DNA of 64,000 nucleotides from positions 94,736-158,735 of the forward strand of contig NZ_VTAV01000012.1 of assembly GCF_008180195.1 (NCBI RefSeq), written 5' to 3'. The DNA is from Sphingobacterium phlebotomi (GTDB taxonomy: Bacteria > Bacteroidota > Bacteroidia > Sphingobacteriales > Sphingobacteriaceae). Made by a program: the position numbers and the translations under genes. Shown in pieces: positions 18,101 through 26,822 of this stretch. The notes beneath the pieces are model-generated. The model ran no database searches and had not been told where the DNA came from. It saw only the letters and a list, made by a program, of their open reading frames with translations. Each line of letters begins with the position of its first letter. Within the stretch, counting starts at the first letter, position 1.

Positions 18101-19154
18101 GATAAAACTTCTCGAAAAATGTTGTTTGCTTAGGATAGTAATTAACACCACCAAAGAAAGAGCCAACCCACATCCCACCCTCTCGATCTTTGTACAATGA
18201 ATAGATCGCATTATCCGAGATGGAAAACGGGTCAGACAGTTTATTGGCGACATACTTACAGGTTTGGGCTTCGGTATTATATATGTATATGCCCGTCTCT
18301 GTTCCTATCCATAGCTCTTTATCTGTATAAGGAAAGATACACCTAACGAAAATCGGTTCAGACGAACGACTGGCCAACAATACCTTGCGCACGACTTGTG
18401 AATGCAGGTTTATTTCTAGCATACCGTTGCTTTCGGTGCCGAGGTATATGTTATTTGAATTTCCGAGATATATCGCCGTAATGATTTCGTCCCTTAGGTT
18501 ATAGGTATGTTTCTCCTGTTGATAAGGTTCGATTGTTTGAAAATCATCTCTGGTAAAATATAAGCCACTATTAAGTGCCATCCACACAATACCACGGTCG
18601 TCGATCTCAAAATCCCGAACGCTACCTTTGTCTGCAAAATCATAATTATGTAGTTTTTTTGTACCTGTTTCGTAACAAAAAAGGCCTGCTCCATCAACAG
18701 AAATCATAATCATTCCGTTTTTTCCAGCGCTTATTTTATGAACCGTCCGATTTATCAGACGACCATTTTGGGCTTCTTGTACAAACCGCTCGAATTGCTC
18801 GTTTTGCGGATCATATATGTAGAGATTGACATCTGTTCCAACCCATATTTTACCCGCTGCATCTTCGAAAAGACAAGTTATAAAACCGTTTTCTAACCCA
18901 TTTGTATTCTTAAATACCTTAATGGAGATACCGTCATATCTATTTAACCCGTCTTTCGTACCAAACCATATAAACCCATGGCTATCTTGTAGTATCGCAT
19001 TTACGGTATTTTGTGATAAGCCTTTATCGACACCTAACTTCTTGAAGTAATAAGGTGATGTGGTCTGAGACACCCCTGACGTGACTACAAAGATAACATG
19101 GATGAATAAACAGGTCCACTTGGTAACGGCTTTTAATATAGGTTGTCTGCGCAT
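15156..19154 (-). CDS. Hybrid two-component system sensor/regulator (HTCS)
   Basis: 1332 residues from the ATG at 19154; the longer frame begins with a TTG. After a signal/anchor segment comes a periplasmic sensor of Reg_prop beta-propeller repeats (GLSQNTVNAILQDSHGFIWFGT and many like it) and a Y_Y_Y domain, then a membrane segment near 795. The histidine kinase has its phospho-acceptor His840 in THEIRTPLSL, and an HATPase domain. The receiver follows, with Asp1134 in SDIMMSLMDG (Ser replaces the usual Pro after MM), and then a C-terminal AraC-type helix-turn-helix. HTCS proteins sense a glycan breakdown product and activate the adjacent PUL, here the GH43/SusCD operon. Confidence 0.95.
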   Translation of the reverse strand: MRRQPILKAVTKWTCLFIHVIFVVTSGVSQTTSPYYFKKLGVDKGLSQNTVNAILQDSHGFIWFGTKDGLNRYDGISIKVFKNTNGLENGFITCLFEDAAGKIWVGTDVNLYIYDPQNEQFERFVQEAQNGRLINRTVHKISAGKNGMIMISVDGAGLFCYETGTKKLHNYDFADKGSVRDFEIDDRGIVWMALNSGLYFTRDDFQTIEPYQQEKHTYNLRDEIITAIYLGNSNNIYLGTESNGMLEINLHSQVVRKVLLASRSSEPIFVRCIFPYTDKELWIGTETGIYIYNTEAQTCKYVANKLSDPFSISDNAIYSLYKDREGGMWVGSFFGGVNYYPKQTTFFEKFYPTDDTESLKGQRVREICKGRGDILWVGTEDAGLFKFDLSTKALKQYAPSAQFSNIHGLCMDGDELWIGTFSKGVRVMNTVTGRIKSYTADDSPTTIHDNYIFSILKASSGHIYLGTGQGLIRYDKDRESFERIIELGNNLIYDIKEDSKGFLWIATYVDGVFRYDPRREKYEHFEYSDKEGALPYNKVLSIFEDSRKQIWLTTEGRGFCRFDQEKKTFISYTTQQGSPSDVIYQIVEDDSGYFWITTNNGLVKFHPQKNDSRTFTVASGLLSNQFNYKSSYKTRHGDILLGCINGMISFNPRNFSQNEYVPPIHITDFLLFNKPVAIGVTDSPLEKSILFSDSIVLKHDQNYFSLRVAALSFQAPEINSLQYKLEGLDDEWHHIYESPVISYSNLNRGDYLLRIRGANNDGVWNPQEKTLFMRILPPFYLTTGAYIAYGIFFILVLYIVIRYLIERQKIRQKRFVQELEQNKEREIYDAKIRFFTQITHEIRTPLSLIKGPLEYILMKNDIEKEETRDDLHIMKKNTDRLLDLTDQLLDFKKVEKEGFLLHLSHHHIPSLLREIYHRFSPMIKQNKRVFLLEIKDEDFYAYIDQEAFIKIISNMFSNAIKYAALNIKASLIIHQQDDTFEVSVENDGIVVSKELYDEVFKPFSRLHHPEQTHISGAGIGMSLARSLAELHNGTLNMVEDIKLNRFSLILPRYQEKRIVIADNPDDTNYNTAIIKNNYPSSEKSYTILIVEDSADMQHFIIKILPEEYNKLVAANGEEALEILKNNFVSLIISDIMMSLMDGIELCEKIKSDIHYSHIPIVLLTAKTNIQSKIEGMTVGADAYIEKPFSPDYLLAVTANLINSREKLKEAFLKNPVVTSSSMVITETDKIFLNKLRESIHQNMQHADLKMEDIAEMLHMSRASFYRKIKGVLDMSPNEYLKLERLKMAAQLIRENKYPIGEICYIVGFSSSSYFSKCFQEQFGTLPKDYKKT

Positions 19155-19265
19155 AGATGATAGGCCACTAATATCGCGAAAATCCAAGAAAACAGAAATT
19201 TTAATCGCAGATCTTATAAAAGAGGGATGGAGAATATTATCTAATATGGATATCTTTCGAGCCTC

Positions 19266-19907
19266 CTACTCCGGAAATACAATTTCAATATGCCCTTCTT
19301 TTCCTTCCCATTTAGGCCCTTTCTGTAAAACCTGTATAATCTCTTCATAGATCGGTTGTTTCTTGGCTACCTGTGGCTGTATATCATAAGGAAGCCCATA
19401 TTGTCCAACTTTGAAGCGAACCTCTAACCGCTTTTCCATATTTACACCAGAATAATGCTCCGATACAAATGCAGAAAATGCGTTCCATCCATCTACCGGG
19501 CGCGCATCACCACCAGGCAATGAATGTACAGCCGTCTGTGTAAGGTCATCATCCATCAGCTCCACTTCCGTTACATTAGCGCTCTGTCTATTAGGAAGAT
19601 AGCGGATCAACAGAAGTGTACAGACGGCGATAAACATGACCGCCCCCACCATACCTATTGCTAAACGCTGCCAGCTAAAATAAAATTTATTTTTGCGTTG
19701 AGCATGCTCCGCTATACGCCGCTCAAGCCGTTGTTGTAATAAGCTCAACGATTTTACATCAACTCCTTGCTGCATTTTATAGCCATCAATCGCATCCTGC
19801 AAGAATGGATCTTCCAACGCCTCCCGCTCCAACGCGTGCATCTCTTCCCGGCTCATTAAGCCGTGTATATAGTTATGTATTCTTGACAGTTGATAGTTAT
19901 TTTCCAT
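19266..19907 (-). CDS. Anti-sigma-like membrane protein with TonB-C-like tail
   Basis: 213 residues. The N-terminal cytoplasmic part (IHNYIHGLMSREEMHALEREALEDPFLQDAIDGY) resembles the short anti-sigma-like region seen in Sphingobacteriaceae sigma partners. One membrane segment follows (about 75-95, LAIGMVGAVMFIAVCTLLLI), then a periplasmic region whose end (LEVRFKVGQYGLPYDIQPQ to GPKWEGKEGHIEIVF) matches the pattern of a TonB C-terminal domain. It overlaps the sigma-factor gene by 11 bases. I infer that it restrains that sigma factor; the TonB-like tail is unusual and may contact outer-membrane receptors. Confidence 0.65.
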   Translation of the reverse strand: MENNYQLSRIHNYIHGLMSREEMHALEREALEDPFLQDAIDGYKMQQGVDVKSLSLLQQRLERRIAEHAQRKNKFYFSWQRLAIGMVGAVMFIAVCTLLLIRYLPNRQSANVTEVELMDDDLTQTAVHSLPGGDARPVDGWNAFSAFVSEHYSGVNMEKRLEVRFKVGQYGLPYDIQPQVAKKQPIYEEIIQVLQKGPKWEGKEGHIEIVFPE

Positions 19908-20445
19908 TTTTCCCGCTCTCCATACAAATTTTCAAGTTTCTTTTCCCATTTTGGATATAGCTCTTCACCTTATTCAAATCGTATCCAGTCTCTTCCGCAA
20001 TATCCTTGTAGCATTTTTGCTCCAGATAGAACAGACGTACACAGACTGCCTGATCCGTGGAAAGGGATGCCAAACATTCGTGTACTTTATCGAAATCATC
20101 TTCTGTCCATTTCCCTTCATCCTCCATCACGAGCTTTTGTTCGCTTTCAGACATATTATCTTCGATATCCACATACATTTTGCCTTTCTGCTTTCGGAGT
20201 TCCATCAAGCAATAATTTCGGGCAAACACATACAGCCAGCTTTTAAAATTATCCACCTCATGTACACGGAGCTTATGTACCAGTTGTTCAAAGATCTGCA
20301 TTACCGCATCCTGACTCGCCGCTTGCTCCTGAAAATACTTAAAACACACACCGTATAGCAAAGACATATAGGGAGCATATAGTTTCCCCAATGCCTGCAA
20401 ATCGCCCGTCTGCTTATAATATATGAGTTGTTCTTTTTCGTCCAT
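19897..20445 (-). CDS. ECF-type RNA polymerase sigma factor
   Basis: 182 residues, cytoplasmic. Region 2 is visible as YAPYMSLLYGVCFKYFQEQAASQDAVMQIFEQL and NFKSWLYVFARNYCLMELRKQK; region 4 as LSTDQAVCVRLFYLEQKCYKDIAEETGYDLNKVKSYIQNGKRNLK. It is a sigma-70 family ECF member, paired by an 11-base overlap with the membrane protein at 19266. No receptor gene with an STN domain is attached, so this is not a standard FecI/FecR/SusC set. Its targets are unknown. Confidence 0.9.
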   Translation of the reverse strand: MDEKEQLIYYKQTGDLQALGKLYAPYMSLLYGVCFKYFQEQAASQDAVMQIFEQLVHKLRVHEVDNFKSWLYVFARNYCLMELRKQKGKMYVDIEDNMSESEQKLVMEDEGKWTEDDFDKVHECLASLSTDQAVCVRLFYLEQKCYKDIAEETGYDLNKVKSYIQNGKRNLKICMESGKNGK

Positions 20446-20909
20446 ACACTATTGTCCATTAAGAGGATGCTGAAAGATAGTAAATTCCATAAGAAAACTA
20501 TAAAGAAATAACATCATCAGCGAAACTACGTGAACCTGACGACGACACAGAATCAGGACGAGTATAAGACAGCCTATCCCCAAATTGCCCATGAGTCCAT
20601 ATTGAGTCCACATTAACTCCGCCATAATTCCACCTATTTCTGTTCAAATTTGCATTCACCACGCTATCATGATACGGACACCCTTTTTTCAGGGGCAAGT
20701 TGCTCAGGGTTTGGTGATAAAATTCCTGCCGTCTGTCCTGACGCATCCTCAACATCAAAATTGTCTTGTTACAGACCGTTGCAAAAATGGCAAGGCCTTC
20801 TCGAAAAGACATTACGAAAATGGCAAAAGCACTCATACACGTTTTTCAAATTTCCTAAAAATTCACATTTATTTGATTTACAAACAGTTGATTACTTAAT
20901 TTCACTGTT
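20446..20909. other. 464-bp intergenic region without a supported gene
   Basis: This lies between the divergent sigma-factor and hypothetical genes. Overlapping open frames exist on both strands, the longest 112 codons on the minus strand, but none has a recognisable domain or plausible composition. Only presumed promoters for both flanking genes are expected here. No tRNA or clear terminator was found. Confidence 0.5.
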
Positions 20910-21647
20910 ATGAAAATAGCAACAAATGGTGCAATTCGAGGTTTAGCTGGAAATCTCGTGGCACGAAAAATTGGAAATCAACAAATTCTACAGTCTAGAC
21001 CTCGCAAGGCTAAGCAAACCATGGCCACCAAAAAAGCCTCAATCGATTTTGGTCAAGCCAGCAATGCCGGAGGCTTTGTCCGGTCGGCTTTATCGGACAC
21101 ACACCTAGACTTATATGATAGCAATATGGTGGGTCGACTTAATGGACAAATATTGCGTGCCATGCGCGCTAATCCCGATCAAATACCGGGAAAAATGTGT
21201 CTTCAACACGGCAAACTGAATCGCCTAGCTAACTTCCAGTTCAATGAAAAGAGTAATACGCAGGATTATCTAAATTTTGACATCGAATCATCACTTAACG
21301 AGAACAACTTACTCGCTATAGAAATTCCGAAGTTTAAAAAAGATCGTGATATCACATTTCTTGACGCTGCCGGAAAGATGATTGTTATCATAAACGCCAT
21401 GGCTATCGATTTCGCCAAAGCAGACTACCATATAGTATCGTACACAGAAATAGAAATTAATTGCACGCAGTTGAAGGGCTGGCGCGAAGCGGAGCGAATA
21501 GAAGTGGATTGCACGCCATTCGTGGGATGCGTAGTTTTCGTTGGGTTATCGGTTTTGTATTTTAATAACTCCCGCGGGAGGGATCTATTAATTAATTCCA
21601 GAGCACTTCATCCAGCAAGTATTGTAGGTGCATTTAACGTTGCATAA
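20910..21647 (+). CDS. Hypothetical protein, lineage-restricted family suspected
   Basis: 245 residues, no signal peptide or membrane segment apart from one hydrophobic stretch near 200-215 (FVGCVVFVGLSVLYF). The N-terminus (ATNGAIRGLAGNLVARKIGN, then QSRPRKAKQT and DFGQASNAGGFVRSAL) has a glycine-rich then basic pattern that I associate with uncharacterised Sphingobacteriaceae proteins, distantly like DUF6266, but this is from memory. The second half looks beta-rich. It is isolated on the plus strand with no operon partner, and is followed by the hairpin at 21679. Function unknown. Confidence 0.6.
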   Translation: MKIATNGAIRGLAGNLVARKIGNQQILQSRPRKAKQTMATKKASIDFGQASNAGGFVRSALSDTHLDLYDSNMVGRLNGQILRAMRANPDQIPGKMCLQHGKLNRLANFQFNEKSNTQDYLNFDIESSLNENNLLAIEIPKFKKDRDITFLDAAGKMIVIINAMAIDFAKADYHIVSYTEIEINCTQLKGWREAERIEVDCTPFVGCVVFVGLSVLYFNNSRGRDLLINSRALHPASIVGAFNVA

Positions 21648-21678
21648 GTGAATTGTGGCAGAATCATAGCTTAAACAC

Positions 21679-21715
21679 AGAAGCTTGCCTAAAATTTATG
21701 GAGGTAGCTTCTTTT
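21679..21715. terminator. Terminator hairpin between convergent genes
   Basis: AGAAGCT at 21679 pairs with AGCTTCT near the right end, extended imperfectly by GCCT/AGGT, and is followed on the plus strand by CTTTTG. It separates the plus-strand hypothetical gene from the minus-strand YeiH gene and could serve both. Confidence 0.6.
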
Positions 21716-21727
21716 GCGTTAATAACC

Positions 21728-22984
21728 TTACCCAAACAACAGCAACGCAATAACCAGTGTCACCACAATATTGAATCCCTGTGCGACCAGAAACGCATAA
21801 AGCGGTTTCTTGTTGTTTTGCACAAATAGATCTTTAAAATTCGTTTCCAAACCGATGGATGTAAACGCCAACGCAAACCATAAGCCCTGTATACTTTTCA
21901 ATTCCGCTTTTACACCGCTAACTTGCTCTGGATTAATAACAAAAGAAAACAAGAGAGAAGCAAATACGAATCCGATTACAAATTTGGGGAAACGCTCCCA
22001 AATAATTTTCAAAGTTGGCTTTTCCGCATGCTCTGCACTCTTGGAGTGTGAATACGTCCAGTAGATACTGATGGCAAAAGCTGCAATTCCAAGCAGTACA
22101 TTTTGCGAGAACTTCACGATCGTACTGATCTCTAAGGCCCGCTCACCCACTAAAGATCCCGACGCAACGACCGCACCGGTCGTATCAATACTGCCACCGA
22201 GCCATGCACCCGTTACCTCTTGGGACAAACCCATCCATTCTGCGATATAGGGCATGAAAATCATCATTGGCACCGCCGTAATCAAGACTAACGAAACCAC
22301 ATAGGATAGCTTCTTGGGATCTCCCTTAATTGCGCCTGACGTTGCAATCGCCGCGGATACACCGCAAATAGATACCGCCGACGAAAGCATCATAGACATT
22401 TCCTCATCTATTTTAAGTCTTTTGCAGAGCCAAAACGCGAAATACCAAACTGATAATACCACGACCAACGCTTGAATGAGTCCTAAAGCTCCGGCCTTCA
22501 ATATATCACCGAAAATGACGGTTGTTCCCAGTAGTACCAGCCCAATTTTCACGTATAATTCCGTAGAAAGGGCTTCCTTAAACCATGTAGGTAATCTGAA
22601 AAAATTGCCTATCAACAAACCGATGCCCAAACTAAATATAACCGCTTCCAGGTTGTATTCCCGCACGGTACTGTTACCTGCTAAAACCAATGCAAATGTA
22701 GTCAGCACAAACACGAAAGGAAAAACACTTAGTAGTGGTTTTAATGGTTTTCCTAGCAAGAAAGCCCCCAGCAATGCGGTAACGAACACCAATAGGAATT
22801 GCATACCGACGGCTAGTAGATTGCTTTCTGATAGCACTTGTCCAAAGAGAACAACTGTCGTATCCCAGGAAAAAGTTGGTTTGGGTATTACAACACCACA
22901 CAGGGTTACAAAAATGATCGCTAATCCGAGTATCACGACAACCCAGTCTTCGCTAATCGCTATAGCTGATTTAGAAGATGACAT
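21728..22984 (-). CDS. YeiH/UPF0324-family membrane protein, putative sulfur-compound exporter
   Basis: 418 residues, very hydrophobic, with around ten predicted membrane helices from residue 12 to the C-terminus. Family marks include FSLGIGLLIGN, KIGLVLLGTTVIFGD, SSAVSICGVSAAIATSGAI, WLGGSIDTTGAVVASG and the final LWFALAFTSIGLETNF. UPF0324 proteins are annotated as putative sulfate/sulfite-type exporters. It lies 51 bases downstream of the TIGR01777 gene on the same strand and a few kb downstream of the sulfur-related cluster, which makes a role in expelling oxidised sulfur attractive but unproven. Confidence 0.85.
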   Translation of the reverse strand: MSSSKSAIAISEDWVVVILGLAIIFVTLCGVVIPKPTFSWDTTVVLFGQVLSESNLLAVGMQFLLVFVTALLGAFLLGKPLKPLLSVFPFVFVLTTFALVLAGNSTVREYNLEAVIFSLGIGLLIGNFFRLPTWFKEALSTELYVKIGLVLLGTTVIFGDILKAGALGLIQALVVVLSVWYFAFWLCKRLKIDEEMSMMLSSAVSICGVSAAIATSGAIKGDPKKLSYVVSLVLITAVPMMIFMPYIAEWMGLSQEVTGAWLGGSIDTTGAVVASGSLVGERALEISTIVKFSQNVLLGIAAFAISIYWTYSHSKSAEHAEKPTLKIIWERFPKFVIGFVFASLLFSFVINPEQVSGVKAELKSIQGLWFALAFTSIGLETNFKDLFVQNNKKPLYAFLVAQGFNIVVTLVIALLLFG

Positions 22985-23035
22985 TTTTACGTTTTATGAA
23001 ATAGAATAATGAATGATGGTCACAATATAATATTA

Positions 23036-23941
23036 TTATACTAAATCCGCCAGCGCATCGCTGATATTTCCAAACTTAAAAACAAATCCGTCTTCAACAG
23101 TGTATTTGGTCGTCGCCGGAACACTTTGGAGTAGTATGCTCGAGTCGACGCCTTTTATATACGAACCGATATGTGCTATAATCCGTGGAAGAGGCAGGCC
23201 AAAAGAGACGCCTACACTTTTTCTAAGCACTTTCATAAAAGCAGCATTCGTAACAGGATGAGGAGTGCACGCATGATAAACTCGCCGAGGATTTGTCTGT
23301 TCTATTATCCACTGCACCAACATCACAAAATCCTGCTGATGAATCCAACTAACATATTGACTTCCTTTTGCTACTTTACCTCCCAGTCCCCATTTCGCTA
23401 TAGGAAGTAATTCAGCAAACATACCCTGTTGCTTAGATAACACGGGACTGACACGAAGTATCACTTTCCATGTATCCGAAAGGTCAAATGCTGAAAAGGC
23501 GGCCTCCCACCGGCGGGTCAGTTGGGCTAGATAATCCGTTCCAACAGCTATACTGGTCTCGTCCTGTAATTCATTTAGCCCCGAAAAAATAGATATACCG
23601 GAAAAATTTACCCATAGCCTCGGCGGTTTCGAGCATCGTGCAATAGCCCTCCCTAAGGCTTTGGTAGGCAAGATACGGGAGTCGTCCAGGATCGCTTTGT
23701 TTTTCGATGTGAAGCGGCATTGTATACTTTTTCCACTCAGATTGATTACGGCATCGGCTCCCTCCAGGACATCCGTCCAGTTCCCTAGGTGTTCGCCGTC
23801 CCAAAACACATAGCTTACCTTGTCTTCTTTCTTATTCCGTTGTCGGGACAAAAGCACGACTTCCCATCCTAAATCCAGAAATGCTGTCTTTAATAGTGTT
23901 CCCAAATGACCGGTTCCTCCAGCAAGTATAATCTTTCTCAT
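23036..23941 (-). CDS. TIGR01777-family NAD(P)-dependent epimerase-like oxidoreductase
   Basis: 301 residues with a Rossmann fold: the nucleotide-binding loop GGTGHLG at residues 8-14, ADAVINLSGKSI in the middle (the family's typical AVINLAG strand), and a C-terminal DUF1731-type segment. It belongs to the SDR-related TIGR01777 group (YfcH/SulA-like), whose substrate is unknown. Its start overlaps the stop of the FAD oxidoreductase gene by 4 bases, so the two are translationally coupled. Confidence 0.88.
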   Translation of the reverse strand: MRKIILAGGTGHLGTLLKTAFLDLGWEVVLLSRQRNKKEDKVSYVFWDGEHLGNWTDVLEGADAVINLSGKSIQCRFTSKNKAILDDSRILPTKALGRAIARCSKPPRLWVNFSGISIFSGLNELQDETSIAVGTDYLAQLTRRWEAAFSAFDLSDTWKVILRVSPVLSKQQGMFAELLPIAKWGLGGKVAKGSQYVSWIHQQDFVMLVQWIIEQTNPRRVYHACTPHPVTNAAFMKVLRKSVGVSFGLPLPRIIAHIGSYIKGVDSSILLQSVPATTKYTVEDGFVFKFGNISDALADLV

Positions 23942-25371
23942 AACTTTACATCAATATTAAAATGGTCTTTTAAGATTAATCTGGCTGCATGAAAGCCGGC
24001 CATTCCATGGACACCTCCCCCAGGAGGTGTAGATGAAGAGGCGATATACATGTTTTTATTCGACGTACGGTAAGGTGTAAGAGACAACGTCGGTCTGGTA
24101 TACAACTGGTAGATATCCATCAAACCTCCATTGATGTCTCCTCCCACATAGTTGGGATTGTATGCCTCGATATCAAGGGCATTCATCGTAGATTTAGCCA
24201 GGATGGTGTCCTTAAATCCGGGAGCAAAACGTTCAATCTGATTCTCGATTTCTGCTGTAAAGTCTACTGTAGATCCATTCGGGACATGGCAATATGCCCA
24301 TCCGGTATGCTTACCCTCCGATGCACGCAGATGATCAAATTGGCTTGGTTGGGCAAACAATACAAATGGTTTTTCCATTATCTTGCCCTGGTGCGTAATC
24401 TTTTCATAATTTGCAATCTCCTCGAAAGTATTTCCCAGGTGCACAGTAGCCGCTTGCTTACAGCGTATATCCCGAAAAGGCGTAGGATCAGATAAAGCCC
24501 AGTCGATCTTGAAAACGCCCATTCCCTGCTTGAACCGTTCCAATGAACGTCTGTATCCGTCGGAAAGTCCTGTGTTCTGCAATCGTAAAATCTGACGTGG
24601 GCTCATATTAAGTACCAGCGTTTTGTGTTCAGGTAATTGTGCTACATTATTGATCCATAAACCTGTTTGTATTTCACCTCCTAGTGAACGATAGTATGCT
24701 GCCAGCGCATCAGCGATGGACTGTGAACCACCTTTGGGAATAGGCCAGCCATAACGATGTCCTACGGCCATCAATACCAAACCGATGGCAGAGGTCGCCC
24801 AGTTAGACAGCGGTTGTATGCCATGTGCCGCCATTCCTGCCCATAATGCTTTTGCTTTTTGTGTTTTAAACGATGATGCTGTCCACGTAGCGGGTTTTAA
24901 AGCCTTTAATCCAAAACTAGCTAAATCCAGCGGATGGCCAGGGAAACGCAATGGCCCCATGGTGTCTAGGGCCAAGCTTTCCCATCGGTTAATTATGGGT
25001 AGAATCAATTTTTTATAGGTACGCGCATCAATACCTAAATCTTGTGCGGTTTTTTCTAAACTACGGTGCAATAACGCTGCATCACCGTTATCCAAAGGAT
25101 GTGCCGCCGCATAGGTAGCATGGACAAATTCTAACCCGTATGCTTGCAAGGGTAAAGAGCGCATAAAAGGAGATGCCATCGCCATCGGATGTATGGCCGA
25201 ACAAACATCATGCTTAAACCCCGGCAAGGTCAATTCTTTCGTACGCATACCTCCTCCGATGGTATCAGCTCCCTCCACAATCAACGTAGAAAGCCCTTGT
25301 TGCTGCAAAGTAATCGCAGCAGCAAATCCATTCGGACCAGAACCTATTATGATGGCATCGTATTTTTTCAA
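23938..25371 (-). CDS. CrtI-like FAD-dependent oxidoreductase
   Basis: 477 residues. The N-terminal dinucleotide-binding motif is IIIGSGPNGFAAAITLQQQGLSTLIVEG, followed by GGGMRTKELTLPGFKHDVCSAIHP, the hallmark of phytoene-desaturase-like amine oxidases. The C-terminal FAD loop reads SSSTPPGGGVHGMAGFHAARLIL. No carotenoid biosynthesis genes are nearby, so a desaturase/isomerase role in carotenoid synthesis is not supported by context. It overlaps the next gene by 4 bases and lies 59 bases after the susD stop. Confidence 0.88.
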   Translation of the reverse strand: MKKYDAIIIGSGPNGFAAAITLQQQGLSTLIVEGADTIGGGMRTKELTLPGFKHDVCSAIHPMAMASPFMRSLPLQAYGLEFVHATYAAAHPLDNGDAALLHRSLEKTAQDLGIDARTYKKLILPIINRWESLALDTMGPLRFPGHPLDLASFGLKALKPATWTASSFKTQKAKALWAGMAAHGIQPLSNWATSAIGLVLMAVGHRYGWPIPKGGSQSIADALAAYYRSLGGEIQTGLWINNVAQLPEHKTLVLNMSPRQILRLQNTGLSDGYRRSLERFKQGMGVFKIDWALSDPTPFRDIRCKQAATVHLGNTFEEIANYEKITHQGKIMEKPFVLFAQPSQFDHLRASEGKHTGWAYCHVPNGSTVDFTAEIENQIERFAPGFKDTILAKSTMNALDIEAYNPNYVGGDINGGLMDIYQLYTRPTLSLTPYRTSNKNMYIASSSTPPGGGVHGMAGFHAARLILKDHFNIDVKL

Positions 25372-25430
25372 AACAACTATTTTTATATCTGCAATTTAAC
25401 AAATCGAACGGAACTAGTAGACATCTATAA

Positions 25431-26801
25431 TTAATTGTACCCCGGATTCTGAACTAAATCATCATCAACTTCCAAATCATTGAATGGTATGGGAAACAAC
25501 CAAAGATTATTATTTGTGACACCAAGAACTTCTCCTGCTCTTTTCGTTCTGACTAAATCAAACCATCGATGCGGCTCCAACGGAAATTCCAATCTTCTCT
25601 CTTTTTCAATAGCCTCCACCAGTTCCTCATTGCTTAAAAATTCATGGTATAAGCTCGCATTTGCTCTGGCCCGAACGGCATTGATATCTGCTAGGGCCTG
25701 CTCAGCATCGGGATTTAATTTTTTAAGCGAGGCTTCGGCACGAATAAGGTATTGTTCACCAAGCCTTAGAACATACGTCGGATTTTCACCCGTCGCCCGC
25801 CAATACAATTTTTGAACAAAATAATTACGTATGGCTGCTGATGAATTATCTTCGATCAACCGTGTCCTATCACCCGCTTCTGTAGCGTCCTGTAAATACG
25901 CATAAATTTCAAGACCAGGAGCAAACTGGTTACGATAATCTATGCTTGACCAAGAACCAAAATGAGAACTCTGGTCTACAGCAGAAAAAGCCAATTCAAA
26001 AATCGATTCTCTCGTATTTAGATTACTCAAAATAGTAGGCCAAGTAACTAATTCATAAGAACTATCCTGAATTATATGAGTAGAATACGTAACGGCTTCC
26101 TCCCAATCTTCATTATAAAGATGTACTCGGGCTTTCAAGGCGTATACTGTCTTCTTGGTAACTCTGTTTCGATCAAGCGTTTCGGGCAGCAAAGATTCCG
26201 CCTTGTCAAGATCTTGGAGAACTTGTTGAAAAACATCTTTTTGATTACTTTGTTTTATTCCGCTAAAGTCATTCGGAGCACGTGTTGGCTCCAATACCAC
26301 GGGAACATTTCCCCAAGCTCTGCCCAAATCAAAATAGGCTAGTGCCCGTATAAAATAGGCTTCACCTACAAATAGGTTTCTTTTCTCCTCGCTGATACTT
26401 TCTCCAGATAGACTTTCGACCTTTTCTATAACATTGTTTGCTCCATTAATCACCGTAAATATCTGGCTCCATACATTATCAAGCAATGTGTTATCCGGAC
26501 GGTAGGTGTGACTAGGGAAAGCATTATAATAATTTAATGTTCCAACCCATATATGATCTCCGCCAGACAGATACGCTGTCGCCGCAAAGCCATCTCCACC
26601 ATAATATAATCTATCCTGTAGCTGATTATAAACACCCAATATAGCTGTCTCGGCAGTGGCTTCATCTACAATAACAACATTATCGGATACAGATTCTATA
26701 GGCTCTATAGCTAGAAAATAATCGGTACATGACTGTGCTAACGCCGACACGCCGATCAAGGCTAGGGCAAATATTTTTCGTATAGATGTTGATAATTTCA
26801 T
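25431..26801 (-). CDS. RagB/SusD family lipoprotein (sulfur locus, pair A)
   Basis: 456 residues, lipoprotein signal ending AQSC (Cys25). SusD features include AYFIRALAYFDLGRAWGNVPVVLEP, LNTRESIFELAFS, the RAEA helix, and the C-terminal EPHRWFDLVRTKRA block ending in QNPGYN. It is paired with the SusC 21 bases upstream and is the distal gene of the run 42844 to 25431. It closely resembles the SusD at 38309 (same EATVDEA-type N-terminal region and the same APNDF-type loop), so pair A and pair B are paralogues. Confidence 0.95.
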   Translation of the reverse strand: MKLSTSIRKIFALALIGVSALAQSCTDYFLAIEPIESVSDNVVIVDEATAETAILGVYNQLQDRLYYGGDGFAATAYLSGGDHIWVGTLNYYNAFPSHTYRPDNTLLDNVWSQIFTVINGANNVIEKVESLSGESISEEKRNLFVGEAYFIRALAYFDLGRAWGNVPVVLEPTRAPNDFSGIKQSNQKDVFQQVLQDLDKAESLLPETLDRNRVTKKTVYALKARVHLYNEDWEEAVTYSTHIIQDSSYELVTWPTILSNLNTRESIFELAFSAVDQSSHFGSWSSIDYRNQFAPGLEIYAYLQDATEAGDRTRLIEDNSSAAIRNYFVQKLYWRATGENPTYVLRLGEQYLIRAEASLKKLNPDAEQALADINAVRARANASLYHEFLSNEELVEAIEKERRLEFPLEPHRWFDLVRTKRAGEVLGVTNNNLWLFPIPFNDLEVDDDLVQNPGYN

Positions 26802-26822
26802 GTGTTTCTATTTCGAGTAAGT

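Noticed and set aside
20498..20836. 112-codon minus-strand ORF upstream of the sigma gene
   Set aside because: No domain, odd composition, overlaps other open frames and the expected promoter region.
23938..25371. CrtI-like gene as part of a carotenoid cluster
   Set aside because: No crtB, crtY or crtZ-like neighbours; only the fold supports the name.
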